This document shows, piece after piece, positions 27,732 through 38,179 of a stretch of DNA of 64,000 nucleotides (positions are counted from its first letter, which is position 1; each line of letters begins with the position of its first letter). Source of the stretch: Listeria aquatica FSL S10-1188 (GTDB lineage Bacteria; Bacillota; Bacilli; Lactobacillales; Listeriaceae). Both the position numbers and the translations under genes were made by a program. The DNA is taken from the NCBI RefSeq assembly GCF_000525795.1, contig NZ_AOCG01000003.1, positions 95,564 through 159,563 on the forward strand, written 5' to 3'. The notes beneath the pieces are model-generated. The model ran no database searches. It was given only the letters and a program-made list of their open reading frames with translations, and was not told the DNA's origin.

Positions 27732-29453
27732 GCTATCTCCTCCTCTGAAAGTTGCGAACGCATAATTTCTTGATAAATCTCGTTCGATTCTTTAAGTTCT
27801 TCGTGTGTACCGATGCCCGCTATTTTACCTTCATTTAGTACGATGATTTGATCGGCATCGACTACCGAGGTAATTCGCTGCGCCACAATCAATGTCACAG
27901 CATCTTCTGTTTCAGATTTTAATCGTTTGCGCAGTTTGGCATCTGTTTTAAAATCGAGCGCTGAAAAACTGTCATCAAAAATATAAATATCCGGTTTACG
28001 AATAAGCGCCCGCGCAATCGCCAGTCGTTGTTTTTGCCCGCCAGAAAAATTATTCCCGCCTTGCTCAACGCGTGCTTGAAGCCCTTTCGAGCCACGTTCG
28101 ACAAAGTTTTTAGCTTGGGCAATTTCAAGTGCTTCCCAAATTTCTTCTTCTGTCGCATTTTCTTTCCCATATCGCATATTGGATTCAATATCCCCAGTAA
28201 ATAAAACAGCTTTTTGTGGCACTAAACCAATTTTTTCTCGTAAAACAGCTTGGCTCATTTCACGCACATCCACACCATCCACTTTGACACTGCCCGTTTC
28301 GACATCATAAAACCGCGGAATCATGTTGATTAGCGTAGATTTTCCTGAACCAGTACTTCCGATGATTGCAACCGTTTCCCCCGGCTTTCGCCTTAAAAGA
28401 AATGTTTTCAATAACCGGTTTTTCAGCTCCCTCATAGCGGAAAGTTGCTTGATTAAATTCCAGACGAGTTGGTTTTTCACCGTTTTTAGGGGAGGCAGGA
28501 TCGACGATCTCAGCTTGCATTTCGAGCACCTCGTTAATCCTTTCAGCTGAAGCCCCTGCACGTGGAATGAAAATAAACACGGCTGAAAGCATCATGAAAC
28601 TCATCATAATTTGCATCGCATATTGAATGAACGCCATTAAGTCCCCAACCATCATACTGCCCTCGCTGATAAAATGCGAGCCAATCCAAATGACTGCGAT
28701 ACTCGTTAAATTCATGATTAACATCATGATTGGACTCATAAGCGCAAGTAACCTGTTAACACCAATCGCTGTGACCGCATAATCATTGTTCGCTTCTTCA
28801 AATTTCGTAAGCTCATCCTCGTTGCGGTTAAACGCACGAATAACACGAATCCCCGTAAGACCTTCCCGAATCACTCGATTTAGTTTATCCATTTTCTTTT
28901 GCAATTTTTTAAACATCGGCATGGCTTTCCCGCCAAGTCCAATTACAAGTAAAAGAAGCACTGGCAAGACGACAACGAAAATCAGTGACAGTTTGGCATC
29001 ATGACTCACCGCCATAATGATCCCACCAATCAGCATGATCGGTGCCATCACCATCATCCGTAACATCATATAGAGTACATTTTGAATTTGAACTACATCA
29101 TTTGTTGTTCTCGTAATAAGTGAAGCCGTTCCAACCTTATTAAATTCCTGCAAAGAAAAGTTTTCAACTTTATTAAAAATTTTATCCCGTAACTCACGCC
29201 CAAATCCCATCGAAGTTCTCGAAGCGATGTAAACGATGATCACAGAAAGCAGTACCGCTCCCGCTGAAATAAGCAGCATGAACGAACCCGTTTTCCAAAT
29301 ATAGCTCTTATCGCCTTGCACTATGCCTTTATCAATAATATTGGACATCAAAGTAGGCAAATAAAGCTGCCCTAAGACCTGAATAAAAGTAAGTAGTAGT
29401 ACGACCGTAATCCCAAGCCAGTAGGATTTCAGGCGTTTCAATAAACGTATCAC
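27728..29453 (-). CDS. ABC exporter half-transporter (first subunit; one frameshift)
   Basis: This is about 574 residues once one base is removed from the five-C run 28378-28382. The N-terminal membrane domain is followed by Walker A (GSTGSGKSTL), signature NFSGGQKQRL and a Walker B ending in DDSFSALD. The second acidic residue after Walker B is Asp followed by Ser (FDDSFSALD) rather than the catalytic Glu. This points to a degenerate ATP site, usual in heterodimeric exporters. The GTG start overlaps the MarR stop (GTGA). Confidence 0.88.
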
Positions 29454-29932
29454 TTAGGCATGCCGCCTCCTTCTTCATGATTTGCTTTGCTGTTCAGATA
29501 ATCCGTCAACTTGCTCAAAAGTCGGATTAAAGTTCGCATATCCTCTTCGCCCAGATAACTCTTCATGTCGATAAAACTTTCATGAAAGTAATGAATGATC
29601 TGATCCGTCAATTTTTTCCCTTTTTCCGTAAAATTCAGATAAGCCGCGCGCTTGTCTTCCGGATTTTGAATGCGCGTTATAAGGCCTTTTCCTTCGAGGG
29701 CATTAATTTGCTGCGTCACACTCGGTCGAGAAACACCCAGCCGCTTACCAATTTCGCTTACGCTCACGCCAAGTTCCGAGTCGCTAATTCGTATTCCCCG
29801 AAACAAAGTAAACATGAAGCGAATTTCTGCCTTCGTAAAACCATCGATGTGGAAGTTCATCATCTCTGCTCGCTTAAAGTTCATAAACGCCCGAATGACC
29901 GAATATCCCAATTCCCGCTCTTCTGATTGCAT
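29450..29932 (-). CDS. MarR-family regulator of the ABC exporter
   Basis: This is a 160-residue winged-helix protein. The recognition region is VSEIGKRLGVSRPSVTQQIN, and the wing follows with NPEDKRAAYLNFTEKG. It is the first gene of an operon with both exporter subunits, with four-base overlaps throughout. An inverted repeat over its own -10 box is the likely operator. L. monocytogenes has the same MarR-ABC-ABC order. Confidence 0.9.
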   Translation of the reverse strand: MQSEERELGYSVIRAFMNFKRAEMMNFHIDGFTKAEIRFMFTLFRGIRISDSELGVSVSEIGKRLGVSRPSVTQQINALEGKGLITRIQNPEDKRAAYLNFTEKGKKLTDQIIHYFHESFIDMKSYLGEEDMRTLIRLLSKLTDYLNSKANHEEGGGMPK

Positions 29933-29949
29933 CTAACTGACCCTCCTTT

Positions 29950-29996
29950 TAATTAGTTTGCTTAACTAATTATATGGATTTTGAATAAAAAGTCAA
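29950..29996 (-). promoter_or_regulatory. MarR operon promoter with inverted-repeat operator
   Basis: On minus TTGACT (29991-29996), 16 bases and TATAAT (29969-29974) form a strong promoter. A perfect inverted repeat with 9-base arms (TAATTAGTT, spacer TGCTT; 29950-29972) overlaps the -10 box. Confidence 0.75.
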
Positions 29997-30106
29997 GAGA
30001 AAAATTATCATTTTGATAACTTTTTCTAAATCGCTCTATACTTTCAAACTCATTTCCCTTATAATAATTCTTTATTACTGAAAATATCTATTAAGGGAGG
30101 ATACTT

Positions 30107-31444
30107 ATGGGGGAAGGGATCCATAAACACATGGGGCTTTATGCACTAGCTTGGCCTATTTTTTTAGAACAATTTTTACGAATTATGATTAACTATGTCG
30201 ATGTGTTCATGCTTGGTCATTATTCGGACGAAGCCGTCGCTGCGACAGGTGTAGCCAATCAAATCCTTGTGATTTCTGTCATCATGTATGGCTTCATTAG
30301 CGTTGGCGTTCAAATTTTAGTAGCCCAAATGCTTGGAGCAAGAAAGCATGATATGATCGAAAAAATCATCACAAACGGACTCATCGTTGCCTTTTTCATT
30401 GGCATCGCGATGAGCATTGTTTTTATCTTTCTAAGCGATACCTTCTTGCGGTGGCTTGGTTTAAGCGAAGAACTCATTCAAGTCGGCTCTCCATTTCTTG
30501 AAATCATCGGCGGAAGCTCGATCATCATTGCCATCCATTCTTCCATCTTACCGATTTTGCGAGTTCATGGATACGTACGCCAAGCTATGCTTGTTCCCAT
30601 CACGATCAGCATTATCAACGTGGTTGGGAACTATCTCTTCCTCTATGGTTCACTGAGCTTCCTTGATTTAGGGGTCGCCGGAGTTGGAATAGCAACAATG
30701 ATTGCCAACTTTGTCGGTATGGTCCTTGCTATTTGGATGCTAAAAAAACATATCGGTTACCTCTTTACGTTCAAAAAAATAAAGCTTTGTTCCAAGAAAT
30801 TGTTGTTCGCCATCTTAAAACTAGGGCTCCCGTCTGCTGGAGAAAACATGTCTTATGCTGGTTCACAACTTGTTGTTACAGCGATCATTGCCTTACTTGG
30901 AACAGAAGCGCTCACGACAAAAGTTTACGCATCGAGCGTTAGCCAGTTTGTAGCTTTGTTTGCCATCGCGATTGGTCAAGCCTCTCAAATCATCATCGGA
31001 CGTGCCGTTGGTGCAAAAGAACTTGACCGAGCTTACGAGCAAGGCTTGCGGAGCTGGAAAATCGGACTTGGAATTGCACTTGTCGTAAGCATCTTACTTT
31101 ATGTATTCGCAGAACCAGTGATGAGTCTTTTCACAAGCAACGCGATTGTCATTCATATGGTCAAACAACTCTTCTTGCTTTCCATCGGACTGGAATTGTT
31201 CCGTGCAACCAATATTATTTTAATCAGCAGTTTAAATGCAACTGGAGACGTGCGCTTTCCATTTATTGTTGGGCTCATCGTCATGTGGATTGTCAGCTTG
31301 CCGTTTTCTTACTTACTCGGCATCACAGCCGGGCTTGGCCTTGTTGGCGTTTGGCTTGCTTACCTCATCGACGAAGGAATTCGCTCCGCTTTAATGTTCA
31401 AGAGGTGGCGTAGTAAAGTTTGGACACTCAAATCTGTTCTCTAA
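30107..31444 (+). CDS. MATE-family multidrug/Na+ antiporter
   Basis: This is a 445-residue protein with twelve membrane segments. It starts with LYALAWPIFLEQFLRIMINY and contains repeated MATE features (DVFMLGHYSDEAVAATGVAN and the mirrored AIGQASQIIIGRAVGA in the second half). It exports cationic compounds in exchange for ions. The start has AAGGGAGG upstream. It is divergent from the MarR-ABC operon, so a shared intergenic region could co-regulate both efflux systems. Confidence 0.9.
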   Translation: MGEGIHKHMGLYALAWPIFLEQFLRIMINYVDVFMLGHYSDEAVAATGVANQILVISVIMYGFISVGVQILVAQMLGARKHDMIEKIITNGLIVAFFIGIAMSIVFIFLSDTFLRWLGLSEELIQVGSPFLEIIGGSSIIIAIHSSILPILRVHGYVRQAMLVPITISIINVVGNYLFLYGSLSFLDLGVAGVGIATMIANFVGMVLAIWMLKKHIGYLFTFKKIKLCSKKLLFAILKLGLPSAGENMSYAGSQLVVTAIIALLGTEALTTKVYASSVSQFVALFAIAIGQASQIIIGRAVGAKELDRAYEQGLRSWKIGLGIALVVSILLYVFAEPVMSLFTSNAIVIHMVKQLFLLSIGLELFRATNIILISSLNATGDVRFPFIVGLIVMWIVSLPFSYLLGITAGLGLVGVWLAYLIDEGIRSALMFKRWRSKVWTLKSVL

Positions 31445-31498
31445 TCTTACAAAACTGTCATCCGAATCTGACAAATTGTCACTTCATTCGAATGAACC

Positions 31499-31549
31499 AA
31501 AATCATCCTTCCTTTATAATGAAATTACGATAAAGGAAAGGATGATTTT
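31499..31549 (+). promoter_or_regulatory. Hairpin sequestering the next gene's ribosome site
   Basis: The arms AAATCATCCTT-CCTTTAT and ATAAAGG-A-AAGGATGATTT pair almost perfectly (one bulged A), followed by TTTT. The right arm contains the ribosome site AAGGAAAGGATG of the gene starting at 31551. The left arm contains TATAAT (31515-31520). It can act as a terminator for the MATE gene and block translation of read-through mRNA. Upstream is a 14-base palindrome TTCATTCGAATGAA (31483-31496). Confidence 0.6.
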
Positions 31550-31550
31550 T

Positions 31551-31898
31551 ATGAACAGCCATAAAGTTGCGAAATCGCTCAGTTATTTCAGTATACTTTT
31601 TGCGCCGATTGTAGTCCCACTTTTCATCTGGGTATTCGCAGACGATAAGGAAGTTCAGCATCACGCCAAAACGGCGCTTGCCACACACGTGCTTCCTGCC
31701 ATCAGTTTATTTTTATCTTTCGCGATTTTTTCACTCGTGCAAATTAGTACAGATAGCGCAAATACAGCTGGATTCATTGCCTTTACAGCCGTTGTTTCCT
31801 TCATCATTGTTTCGATTTTGCTTTTCTTTTTCAACATCATTCGCGGCGTTAAAATGCTCGTACACGATGAAACAGAAGGCTACTATATAACCGAATAA
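31551..31898 (+). CDS. Small membrane protein, DUF4870-like
   Basis: This is a 115-residue protein with three to four membrane segments. Features are SYFSILFAPIVVPLFIWVFA, then DKEVQHHAKTALATH, which matches DUF4870 proteins (a conserved His/Lys amphipathic stretch after the first segment). The start MNSHKVAKSL at 31551 is used because it has the ribosome site. Function unknown. A similar small gene adjoins the MATE gene in L. monocytogenes as I recall. Confidence 0.7.
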   Translation: MNSHKVAKSLSYFSILFAPIVVPLFIWVFADDKEVQHHAKTALATHVLPAISLFLSFAIFSLVQISTDSANTAGFIAFTAVVSFIIVSILLFFFNIIRGVKMLVHDETEGYYITE

Positions 31899-31903
31899 AG
31901 ATT

Positions 31904-31938
31904 AAAAAGAGTCGAAACAGCAAATTCGGCTCTTTTTT
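31904..31938 (+). terminator. Rho-independent terminator
   Basis: AAAAAGAGTCGAA pairs with TTCGGCTCTTTTTT around seven bases, ending in a T run. Confidence 0.8.
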
Positions 31939-31979
31939 GATATACTAAAACTGGAACAAGAACAGGGAGTGTGACATAC

Positions 31980-32372
31980 ATGCGCTTTATTTTCGCTTAT
32001 TTAACCGTATTTATCCTAGGCATTTTTTCTTGCATTGGTGTAGAAGCGATCCTTTTTGGAAAGCTAAACGCGGAGCTCATCTTCGCAGCCATCCTGATTG
32101 CGGCACCGCTCATCCTCGTTGGCGCAACGATCGCGGAAATCTATTACGGATTCAGTAAAAATGCGACTTGGCTACGCTTTGCCTTCTTTGGCTTTCTTTA
32201 TGGACTTTTTGCCGTCATCATCATTACTGGTGTCATGCAAGTAGCATCGATGCTTGTCGTCACCTTAATCTCCATCTTAAGCGGCATCATCGCAGCCATA
32301 TTAGCCCTCATTTTCTTTACCTTCCGAGGCGGCAAAAAAAGTAGCGGCAAAGCTGTGAAATCAAATGATTAA
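31980..32372 (+). CDS. Small membrane protein of unknown function
   Basis: This is a 130-residue protein with four membrane segments and a basic C-terminal tail (RGGKKSSGKAVKSND). The ATG at 31980 is 9 bases after GGGAG; a GTG at 31971 is too close. No family recognised. It is a single gene between two terminators. Confidence 0.65.
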   Translation: MRFIFAYLTVFILGIFSCIGVEAILFGKLNAELIFAAILIAAPLILVGATIAEIYYGFSKNATWLRFAFFGFLYGLFAVIIITGVMQVASMLVVTLISILSGIIAAILALIFFTFRGGKKSSGKAVKSND

Positions 32373-32374
32373 TG

Positions 32375-32423
32375 AAAAACGGAATTTAAAACTAAAAGTT
32401 TTAGCTTTAAAATTCCGTTTTTT
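32375..32423 (+). terminator. Rho-independent terminator
   Basis: AAAACGGAATTT and its complement form the stem, with a T run after it. Confidence 0.78.
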
Positions 32424-32517
32424 CTATGTTTGTATTTTATAGTCTATAGATACTATAATGATGCCAAATCATCTGTCTTCTAAACATCTAAAAATATTTT
32501 TCTTGATTAATAACAAA

Positions 32518-32550
32518 GGAGGGCAAGCCAATACGGGCTTGCCCTCCTCT
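32518..32550 (-). terminator. Terminator of the iolABCDJH operon
   Basis: GGAGGGCAAGCC and GGCTTGCCCTCC flank a short loop 8 bases after the iolH stop. On minus the following tract TTTGTTATT is only moderately T-rich. Confidence 0.7.
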
Positions 32551-32557
32551 TTTTCAC

Positions 32558-33424
32558 TTATTCAATCCCAAGACCTGCTTTCATTTTCTTAAGAGTTACT
32601 TCATTCGACCAATCTGGCCGGTCTGGATAGGCAAACACGGCATTTGTCGCGATGCCATCAAAATTCATCTTGCGCAGTTCCGCAAACAGTGTGTCAAAGT
32701 CCACTTCGCCTTCCCCGATATTGAGATGTTGGTGAATTGTGACATCAGCATCTGGCGGATTGATAATGTAACGCAGTCCAAAAGCTGCTTTATGATTGAG
32801 CGTATCCGCAAAAAGCACATGAGCAAGTAAATCTCCTGCTTCTTCAAAGTGTTTCGCAACATCCCCGACCCCGTCATCATAATAAAAAGCATGAGCCGTT
32901 GAATAGACATATTTGATCCAATCTTTATCCAGCGCCCGAATCATTCGAATCGCTTCCGTATTCGTTTCGATGAAATCATTCGGATGGGCTTGCAAGTTAA
33001 GCTTGATCCCTTCTCTTTCAAATAGCGGTATCAACTCTTCCATAGAACGAAGAAAAGCCGCTTCACTTTCTACAGGCATTCGTTTATTCCCACTGAACTC
33101 CGTATTCATTAAATCAACACCTAGTTCGGAAGTGATTTCGATGGAACGCTTCCAGTTGCGAACAGCGGCTTTTCGTTCTTCCTCATTTGGTGAAGACCAT
33201 TGTTGGACAGGAAGGACCGATGAGATTTTAACACCTGCATCCTTTGTGTAGCGCTTTAAATCCGTAATCAGCTGCTTATCCACTTTGGGATATTCATAAA
33301 ACCAAATAAAATCTTTTCGTGGTGAAAGTTCCAAGTACTCATAGCCAAGCCTTGCTACATGGTCAACCGTGTCTCGCAGATTCGTATTATCCCTGTAATG
33401 GGACGGATCATAAGCAAGTTTCAT
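32558..33424 (-). CDS. iolH: IolH-type sugar phosphate isomerase/epimerase
   Basis: This is a 288-residue TIM-barrel protein of the xylose isomerase-like family. It starts [13 protein letters not shown] and contains [35 protein letters not shown] and [14 protein letters not shown]. The Glu, His and Asp metal ligands of the family are present. Length and motifs match B. subtilis IolH, whose exact role in inositol breakdown is unsettled. It is the last gene of the operon. Confidence 0.82.
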   Translation of the reverse strand: MKLAYDPSHYRDNTNLRDTVDHVARLGYEYLELSPRKDFIWFYEYPKVDKQLITDLKRYTKDAGVKISSVLPVQQWSSPNEEERKAAVRNWKRSIEITSELGVDLMNTEFSGNKRMPVESEAAFLRSMEELIPLFEREGIKLNLQAHPNDFIETNTEAIRMIRALDKDWIKYVYSTAHAFYYDDGVGDVAKHFEEAGDLLAHVLFADTLNHKAAFGLRYIINPPDADVTIHQHLNIGEGEVDFDTLFAELRKMNFDGIATNAVFAYPDRPDWSNEVTLKKMKAGLGIE

Positions 33425-33518
33425 ATGTATTCCCCCTATTTACAATCAGTTGAAAACCTTAGTCACAGATAATTAGTCAAAACTTGATTGCTCAATGTCC
33501 ATTCTGTGTTTTTTCACT

Positions 33519-34397
33519 CTACCCTCTTCTTGCGACCATTTCGCTTACTCGATTCACTGAACCAAATTCGCGCATTTTTTCTTCCACGACTTCTTCTATG
33601 GCAACAAGACTTGGTAGTGTAAGCGCACGCGGCTCAAAAACTTCTGGATTTTCCGTGAGCGTTTCTGTCATTTTCTTTCGCCAAGCTAGATTACACTCCG
33701 TATTGATATTAATTTTAGCATGCCCAAGTGCGATCGCTTTTTGAATTTGCTGTGATGGAATACCTGATGCCCCGTGCAATACAAGAGGAACGCCTGTCGC
33801 TTTACTGATCACTTCCATTTCAGTAAAGCCAAGCTTCGGTTCGCCTTGATATTCTCCGTGCACAGAACCAAGTGCTGCAGCTAGCGCATCCACCTTTGTG
33901 CAAGAAACAAGTTCCACACACTCATTCAAGTCAGCATATTTAATCCCACCAACGAGCCCGTCTTCCATTCCACCGACAGAACCGACTTCCGCTTCGACAG
34001 ACACCCATTTCGAATGTGCATAATCTGCTACCTTTTTCGTATTTTGGATGTTTTCTTTTATTTGAAGATGCGAACCGTCATACATGACGGAACTGAAACC
34101 CGCATCAATGGCCGCAAAACAGCGTTCGACACTTTGCCCGTGATCCAAATGCAACACAACCGGAACAGTAATCTTCATTTCCCGCATCAACTCGTGAACC
34201 ATCCCCGCAATCGTCTTAAATCCACCAAGATAATCAACTAACCGGTCCGAGGCAGCAACAATAACCGGGGAATTCAAGCGCTCTGCTGTCCGCAGAATCG
34301 CTTGAATCCAAATCAGGCCATTGATATTAAATTGTCCCACAGCATAGCCGTTTTCTTTCGCATCCTTCAAACAATGATTCAATGAAACAAATGCCAT
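33519..34397 (-). CDS. iolJ: 6-phospho-5-dehydro-2-deoxy-D-gluconate aldolase
   Basis: This is a 292-residue class II (zinc) aldolase. Metal-binding HLDHGQS, MYDGSHL, VEAEVGSVGG and LHGASGIP are clear. In the inositol operon it splits 6-phospho-5-dehydro-2-deoxygluconate into dihydroxyacetone phosphate and malonate semialdehyde. Fructose-bisphosphate aldolase is the related alternative, but context favours IolJ. Confidence 0.88.
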   Translation of the reverse strand: MAFVSLNHCLKDAKENGYAVGQFNINGLIWIQAILRTAERLNSPVIVAASDRLVDYLGGFKTIAGMVHELMREMKITVPVVLHLDHGQSVERCFAAIDAGFSSVMYDGSHLQIKENIQNTKKVADYAHSKWVSVEAEVGSVGGMEDGLVGGIKYADLNECVELVSCTKVDALAAALGSVHGEYQGEPKLGFTEMEVISKATGVPLVLHGASGIPSQQIQKAIALGHAKININTECNLAWRKKMTETLTENPEVFEPRALTLPSLVAIEEVVEEKMREFGSVNRVSEMVARRG

Positions 34398-34415
34398 CCG
34401 GGTTCCCCCTTTTCC

Positions 34416-36348
34416 TTAATAGCGCTTCGCTTTTTTCAATTTTTCTGCACGTTCTGTTGAAGCTTCTAAGACTTGCTCCTTCGTTGAAACTTCCGATACA
34501 CCAACATTCCAAAATCCTAAATAGCCATCTGACATAGTTTTCGGTAGAACTTTCATTTCAATAAGTGTAGTTCGGTCTTGTTTTTTCGCATCTAAAAGAG
34601 CCGCTTCCAGTTCTTTTTTCGTATTCGCGCGATAAACGACAGCCCCATAACCTTCAGCAATTTTCGCATAATCAACATTCATCACGTTTTGATCCTTGTC
34701 ACGGAACTCACAGTAAAAGCTGTCACTTCCATTTTCCATCTGCAAGTTGTTGATGCAACCAAATCCGGAATTATCAAACAACATGATATTTAATTTATAA
34801 CCCGTTTGAAGAGAAGTCAGCAGTTCAGAATGAAGCATCACAAAGCTTCCGTCCCCAACTAGCGCATAGACTTCTTGATCTGGGCAAGCTATTTTGGCTC
34901 CTAACGCCCCATTAATTTCATAACCCATACAAGAGAATCCATATTCCAAATGATAAGTTTCAGGAACGCTCGGGTTCCAAAGTCGCTGCATATCTCCTGG
35001 AAGTGATCCTGCTGATGTTAAAGCAATACTATCTTCTGCAATCGTATCATTAATCGTAATGAGTGCTTCTGTTTGAGTAAATTCCGTTTGAAGCGCGTCT
35101 GCATATTCATTAAGCGTTTCTTGCGTAAATTGATCTTTAATTTCTGGATCAAAACTTGCTCGATCGAACTTAATATTCGCAAGCCGTTCTCGCTCTGCCT
35201 CCCATTCCGCTTTAAGTTTACCGATTTCATCCCCATAACTCGTCTTATACTCCTGAAGAAGCGGTATCCATTTAAGAAGCGTTGTTTTCGCGTCTGCCAC
35301 CACCTGAAACGCATCAAATTTATACGTTTGTGGCCGGTTCACGTTGATATTCAAAAATTTCGTTTTGTCATAATTAAACGCCGTTTTCGAGCTCGTCGTA
35401 AAATCGGTATAGCGCGTTCCAATGCCAATCACAAGATCAGCATCACGAATCGCTTTATTGGCAGCAAGCGTTCCTAAAATCCCCGTCCCTCCGAGGTTAT
35501 TCACGAAGGTATACTCAACAGTCGATTTCCCAGCATGTGTTTCAACAAGTGGAATATTACAAGTTTCCGAAAGCTCGATTAGCTCACGACGTGCGCCAGA
35601 ATAGCGCGCCCCTCCGCCTACAATGATAACTGGACGTTTGCTTTCTTTAATCATGCTCACAGCGCCCGTCACTTCACGTTCAGTCGGAATCATTCGGTTG
35701 ATGTAATGCACTCTTTTCTCGAAAAATTCAGCGGGATAATCGTATGCTTCACCTTCTGTATCCTGTGCGATACAAACAGTCGCAGGTCCTGCCGTTGCTG
35801 GATTTGTCATCACTTCAAAAGCTCGGAGCAAAGCACTCATTAGTTGTTCTGGGCGTTCAACTCGGTCCCAGTAGCGGGAAACCGCTCGCAGTGCATCATT
35901 CGTTGTAATCGAAATGCTCGATTCTTGCTCAAGTTGTTGTAAAACTGGGTCTGGTTGGCGTGTTGCAAAGGTATCAGCTGGGAGAAAAAGTACCGGAATA
36001 TTGTTCGCAAGTGCCGTCCCCGCCGCTGCTGTAAAGTTTGCTGAACCTGGTCCCGCAGAAGCTGTACAAGCAAAAATCTTGCGACGGTTTTTTTTGTTTT
36101 GCAAAGCCGATCGCCGCATGTGCCATTCCCTGTTCATTTTTGCCTTGGAATACTTTCAGGTGTCCACGATCTTCTGATAGCGCTTGACCGATTCCAAGCA
36201 CATTTCCGTGCCCAAAAACAGTGAAGATTCCTTCTACAAAAGGTGTTTCTTCGCCATCAAATTCAATATATTGCGCATTTAAGAATTTTACTAACGCTTG
36301 CGCTGTTGTGAGTCGAATTGTTTCGTATGCCACTTCCGTTCCCTCCAT
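34416..36348 (-). CDS. iolD: IolD, 3D-trihydroxycyclohexane-1,2-dione hydrolase (one frameshift)
   Basis: This is a thiamine-diphosphate enzyme of about 643 residues. The N-terminal part includes the conserved Glu region [18 protein letters not shown], and a [11 protein letters not shown] segment follows. The ThDP/Mg motif is [15 protein letters not shown] through FGCINN. A run of eight T (36088-36095) splits it; one base fewer joins AKQK to NRRKIFAC. It opens the ring to 5-deoxy-D-glucuronate. The start is 8 bases after iolC. Confidence 0.9.
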
Positions 36349-36356
36349 CTCTCTTG

Positions 36357-37337
36357 TTACTTAGCGCCAATTAAGGCTTCAATTTCCGAAGCTTGCGGCA
36401 TTGCATCAGACGAGCTGTGCTTACTGACGACAATAGATGCAGATGCACTTCCATATTTGAGAGCGGTTTCAATATCTTTTTCTTGGAAGAGCGCGTACAA
36501 GAATGCGGAGGCATAGGAGTCACCCGCCCCGAATGTCTTGAGCACTTTCGTTTTGTAAATGCCAGCTTGGTAAATTTGTCCGTTTTTTGTATAAGCGTTT
36601 GACCCTTCCGAGCCATGCTTGATAACTACAAGGCTTGCATGATGTTTGAAAAGGCTTTCCACAGTTTGCTCATTATCACCTTTTTTCCCTTCCATCATAT
36701 CATATTCATCACGCGTCCCAATAACAATATCTGCTTGCTCTGCAACAAGCGAATAATAAACTGCTGTTTCTTCTTCCGAATGCCACGTATACGGCCTGTA
36801 ATCCAGTTCAAATGCGACAAAGACACCATTTTCACGAGCAAGCTGAACGGCTTTGATTGCCGCTTCTCGGGATGGGCTTTGCGCAAGAGCAGTCCCTGAA
36901 ATCAGTAGCAATTTAGCTTGTTTGATATAAGAAGCAGAGATTTCACTCGGTTCCAAATAAAGATCTGCCACATTTTCGCGGTACATCAAGATGCTGCATT
37001 CATCTGGGCTTTTAATTTCTGTAAAAGCAAGCCCGACTTTGCGGCCTTCCGTATCTCTCACCATTCCGCTTGTATCAATTCCTAAGTTTTCCATATAACT
37101 TTTGATAAAATTCCCATGTTGGTCCTCTGGAATCTTTCCTATAAAACCCGCTTTCAAGCCAAGTTTAGAAACCCCAATTGCAATATTTGCGGGCGAGCCG
37201 CCAACATATTTTGAAAAGGTCATCGTTTCTTCCATCGGGCGGTTATATTCGACAGCATTCAAATCAATACAAGCTCGCCCAAGCGCGATAATATCAAATT
37301 TAGCTTCTTTATTTTTATTTAAGTTCATCATTTCCAT
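36357..37337 (-). CDS. iolC: 5-dehydro-2-deoxygluconokinase
   Basis: This is a 326-residue PfkB-family kinase. The N-terminal signature is [16 protein letters not shown] and the C-terminal signature is [17 protein letters not shown] with the catalytic Asp. It phosphorylates 5-dehydro-2-deoxygluconate with ATP. It lies 3 bases after iolB. GGGAG upstream supports the ATG at 37337. Confidence 0.9.
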   Translation of the reverse strand: MEMMNLNKNKEAKFDIIALGRACIDLNAVEYNRPMEETMTFSKYVGGSPANIAIGVSKLGLKAGFIGKIPEDQHGNFIKSYMENLGIDTSGMVRDTEGRKVGLAFTEIKSPDECSILMYRENVADLYLEPSEISASYIKQAKLLLISGTALAQSPSREAAIKAVQLARENGVFVAFELDYRPYTWHSEEETAVYYSLVAEQADIVIGTRDEYDMMEGKKGDNEQTVESLFKHHASLVVIKHGSEGSNAYTKNGQIYQAGIYKTKVLKTFGAGDSYASAFLYALFQEKDIETALKYGSASASIVVSKHSSSDAMPQASEIEALIGAK

Positions 37338-37340
37338 CCA

Positions 37341-38162
37341 CTACTCCCTTTCTAAAATCCATTCATGATCTGGATCGTTATGGAATTTCCAAATTTTCGT
37401 CGGTCCAGCCATCACATTTAGATAGTATGACGTGTAGCCATCTGGAACGCCAACTGGATGGTAACCTTTTGGTACAAGGACCACATCACGATTTTCAATC
37501 GCCATTGTTTCATCAAGTGTACGATCATCAGTATACACACGTTGGAACAAGAAGCCTTGTCCCGGATCAATTTCATGATAATAACTTTCTTCAAGCAAGG
37601 ATTCATTTGGCAAATTATCCACGTCGTGCTTATGTGGCGGATAGCTCGAGAAATTGCCACCATCCGTATATACTTCAACTACAAGAAGGCTATCCGCAAG
37701 TTTACTATCATCAGGCAAGATGTTGTGCACATGTCGCTTATTTTGATACTTGCCTCTGTCTTCAGTCGTGTTATCCTCGGCTTTAATCAGCGTGACATCA
37801 AGCGGCTTGTCCGCTTTCGCATAACAAAGTGCTACACGCGAATCCCCCGTTTCCCCTTTAATCGTGAAACTTTCGCCAGTTCCGATATACACGCTATCAG
37901 TCGGAATTTTGTCAAAAACACTCGCACGCGTTCCAATGTTTTCAAAGGTTTTACCGCCTGCAGAAACAGAGATTTTTCCTGCTAGAGCAACGGCGCAGCA
38001 TTCCACACCGCTCAAACTTTCTTCGTAAATCGCGCCTTGTTTTAAATCAATCATTTTAAACCCAACATACTCTAATCCTGAATTTGCTTCGTTAATATCT
38101 TGAACGAGCGTGACACCTGCAGCGATTTTCGTATTTTGCGGTTTTCTTTGTAATTTACTCAT
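37341..38162 (-). CDS. iolB: 5-deoxy-glucuronate isomerase
   Basis: This is a 273-residue bicupin of the KduI/IolB family. Metal-ligand residues lie in SSYPPHKHDVDN, and EESYYHEIDPGQGFLFQRVY and KGYHPVGVPDGYTSYYLN follow. It converts 5-deoxy-glucuronate to 5-dehydro-2-deoxygluconate. It is placed between iolA and iolC. Confidence 0.92.
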   Translation of the reverse strand: MSKLQRKPQNTKIAAGVTLVQDINEANSGLEYVGFKMIDLKQGAIYEESLSGVECCAVALAGKISVSAGGKTFENIGTRASVFDKIPTDSVYIGTGESFTIKGETGDSRVALCYAKADKPLDVTLIKAEDNTTEDRGKYQNKRHVHNILPDDSKLADSLLVVEVYTDGGNFSSYPPHKHDVDNLPNESLLEESYYHEIDPGQGFLFQRVYTDDRTLDETMAIENRDVVLVPKGYHPVGVPDGYTSYYLNVMAGPTKIWKFHNDPDHEWILERE

Positions 38163-38179
38163 CTTTACTCCTCCTCTTT

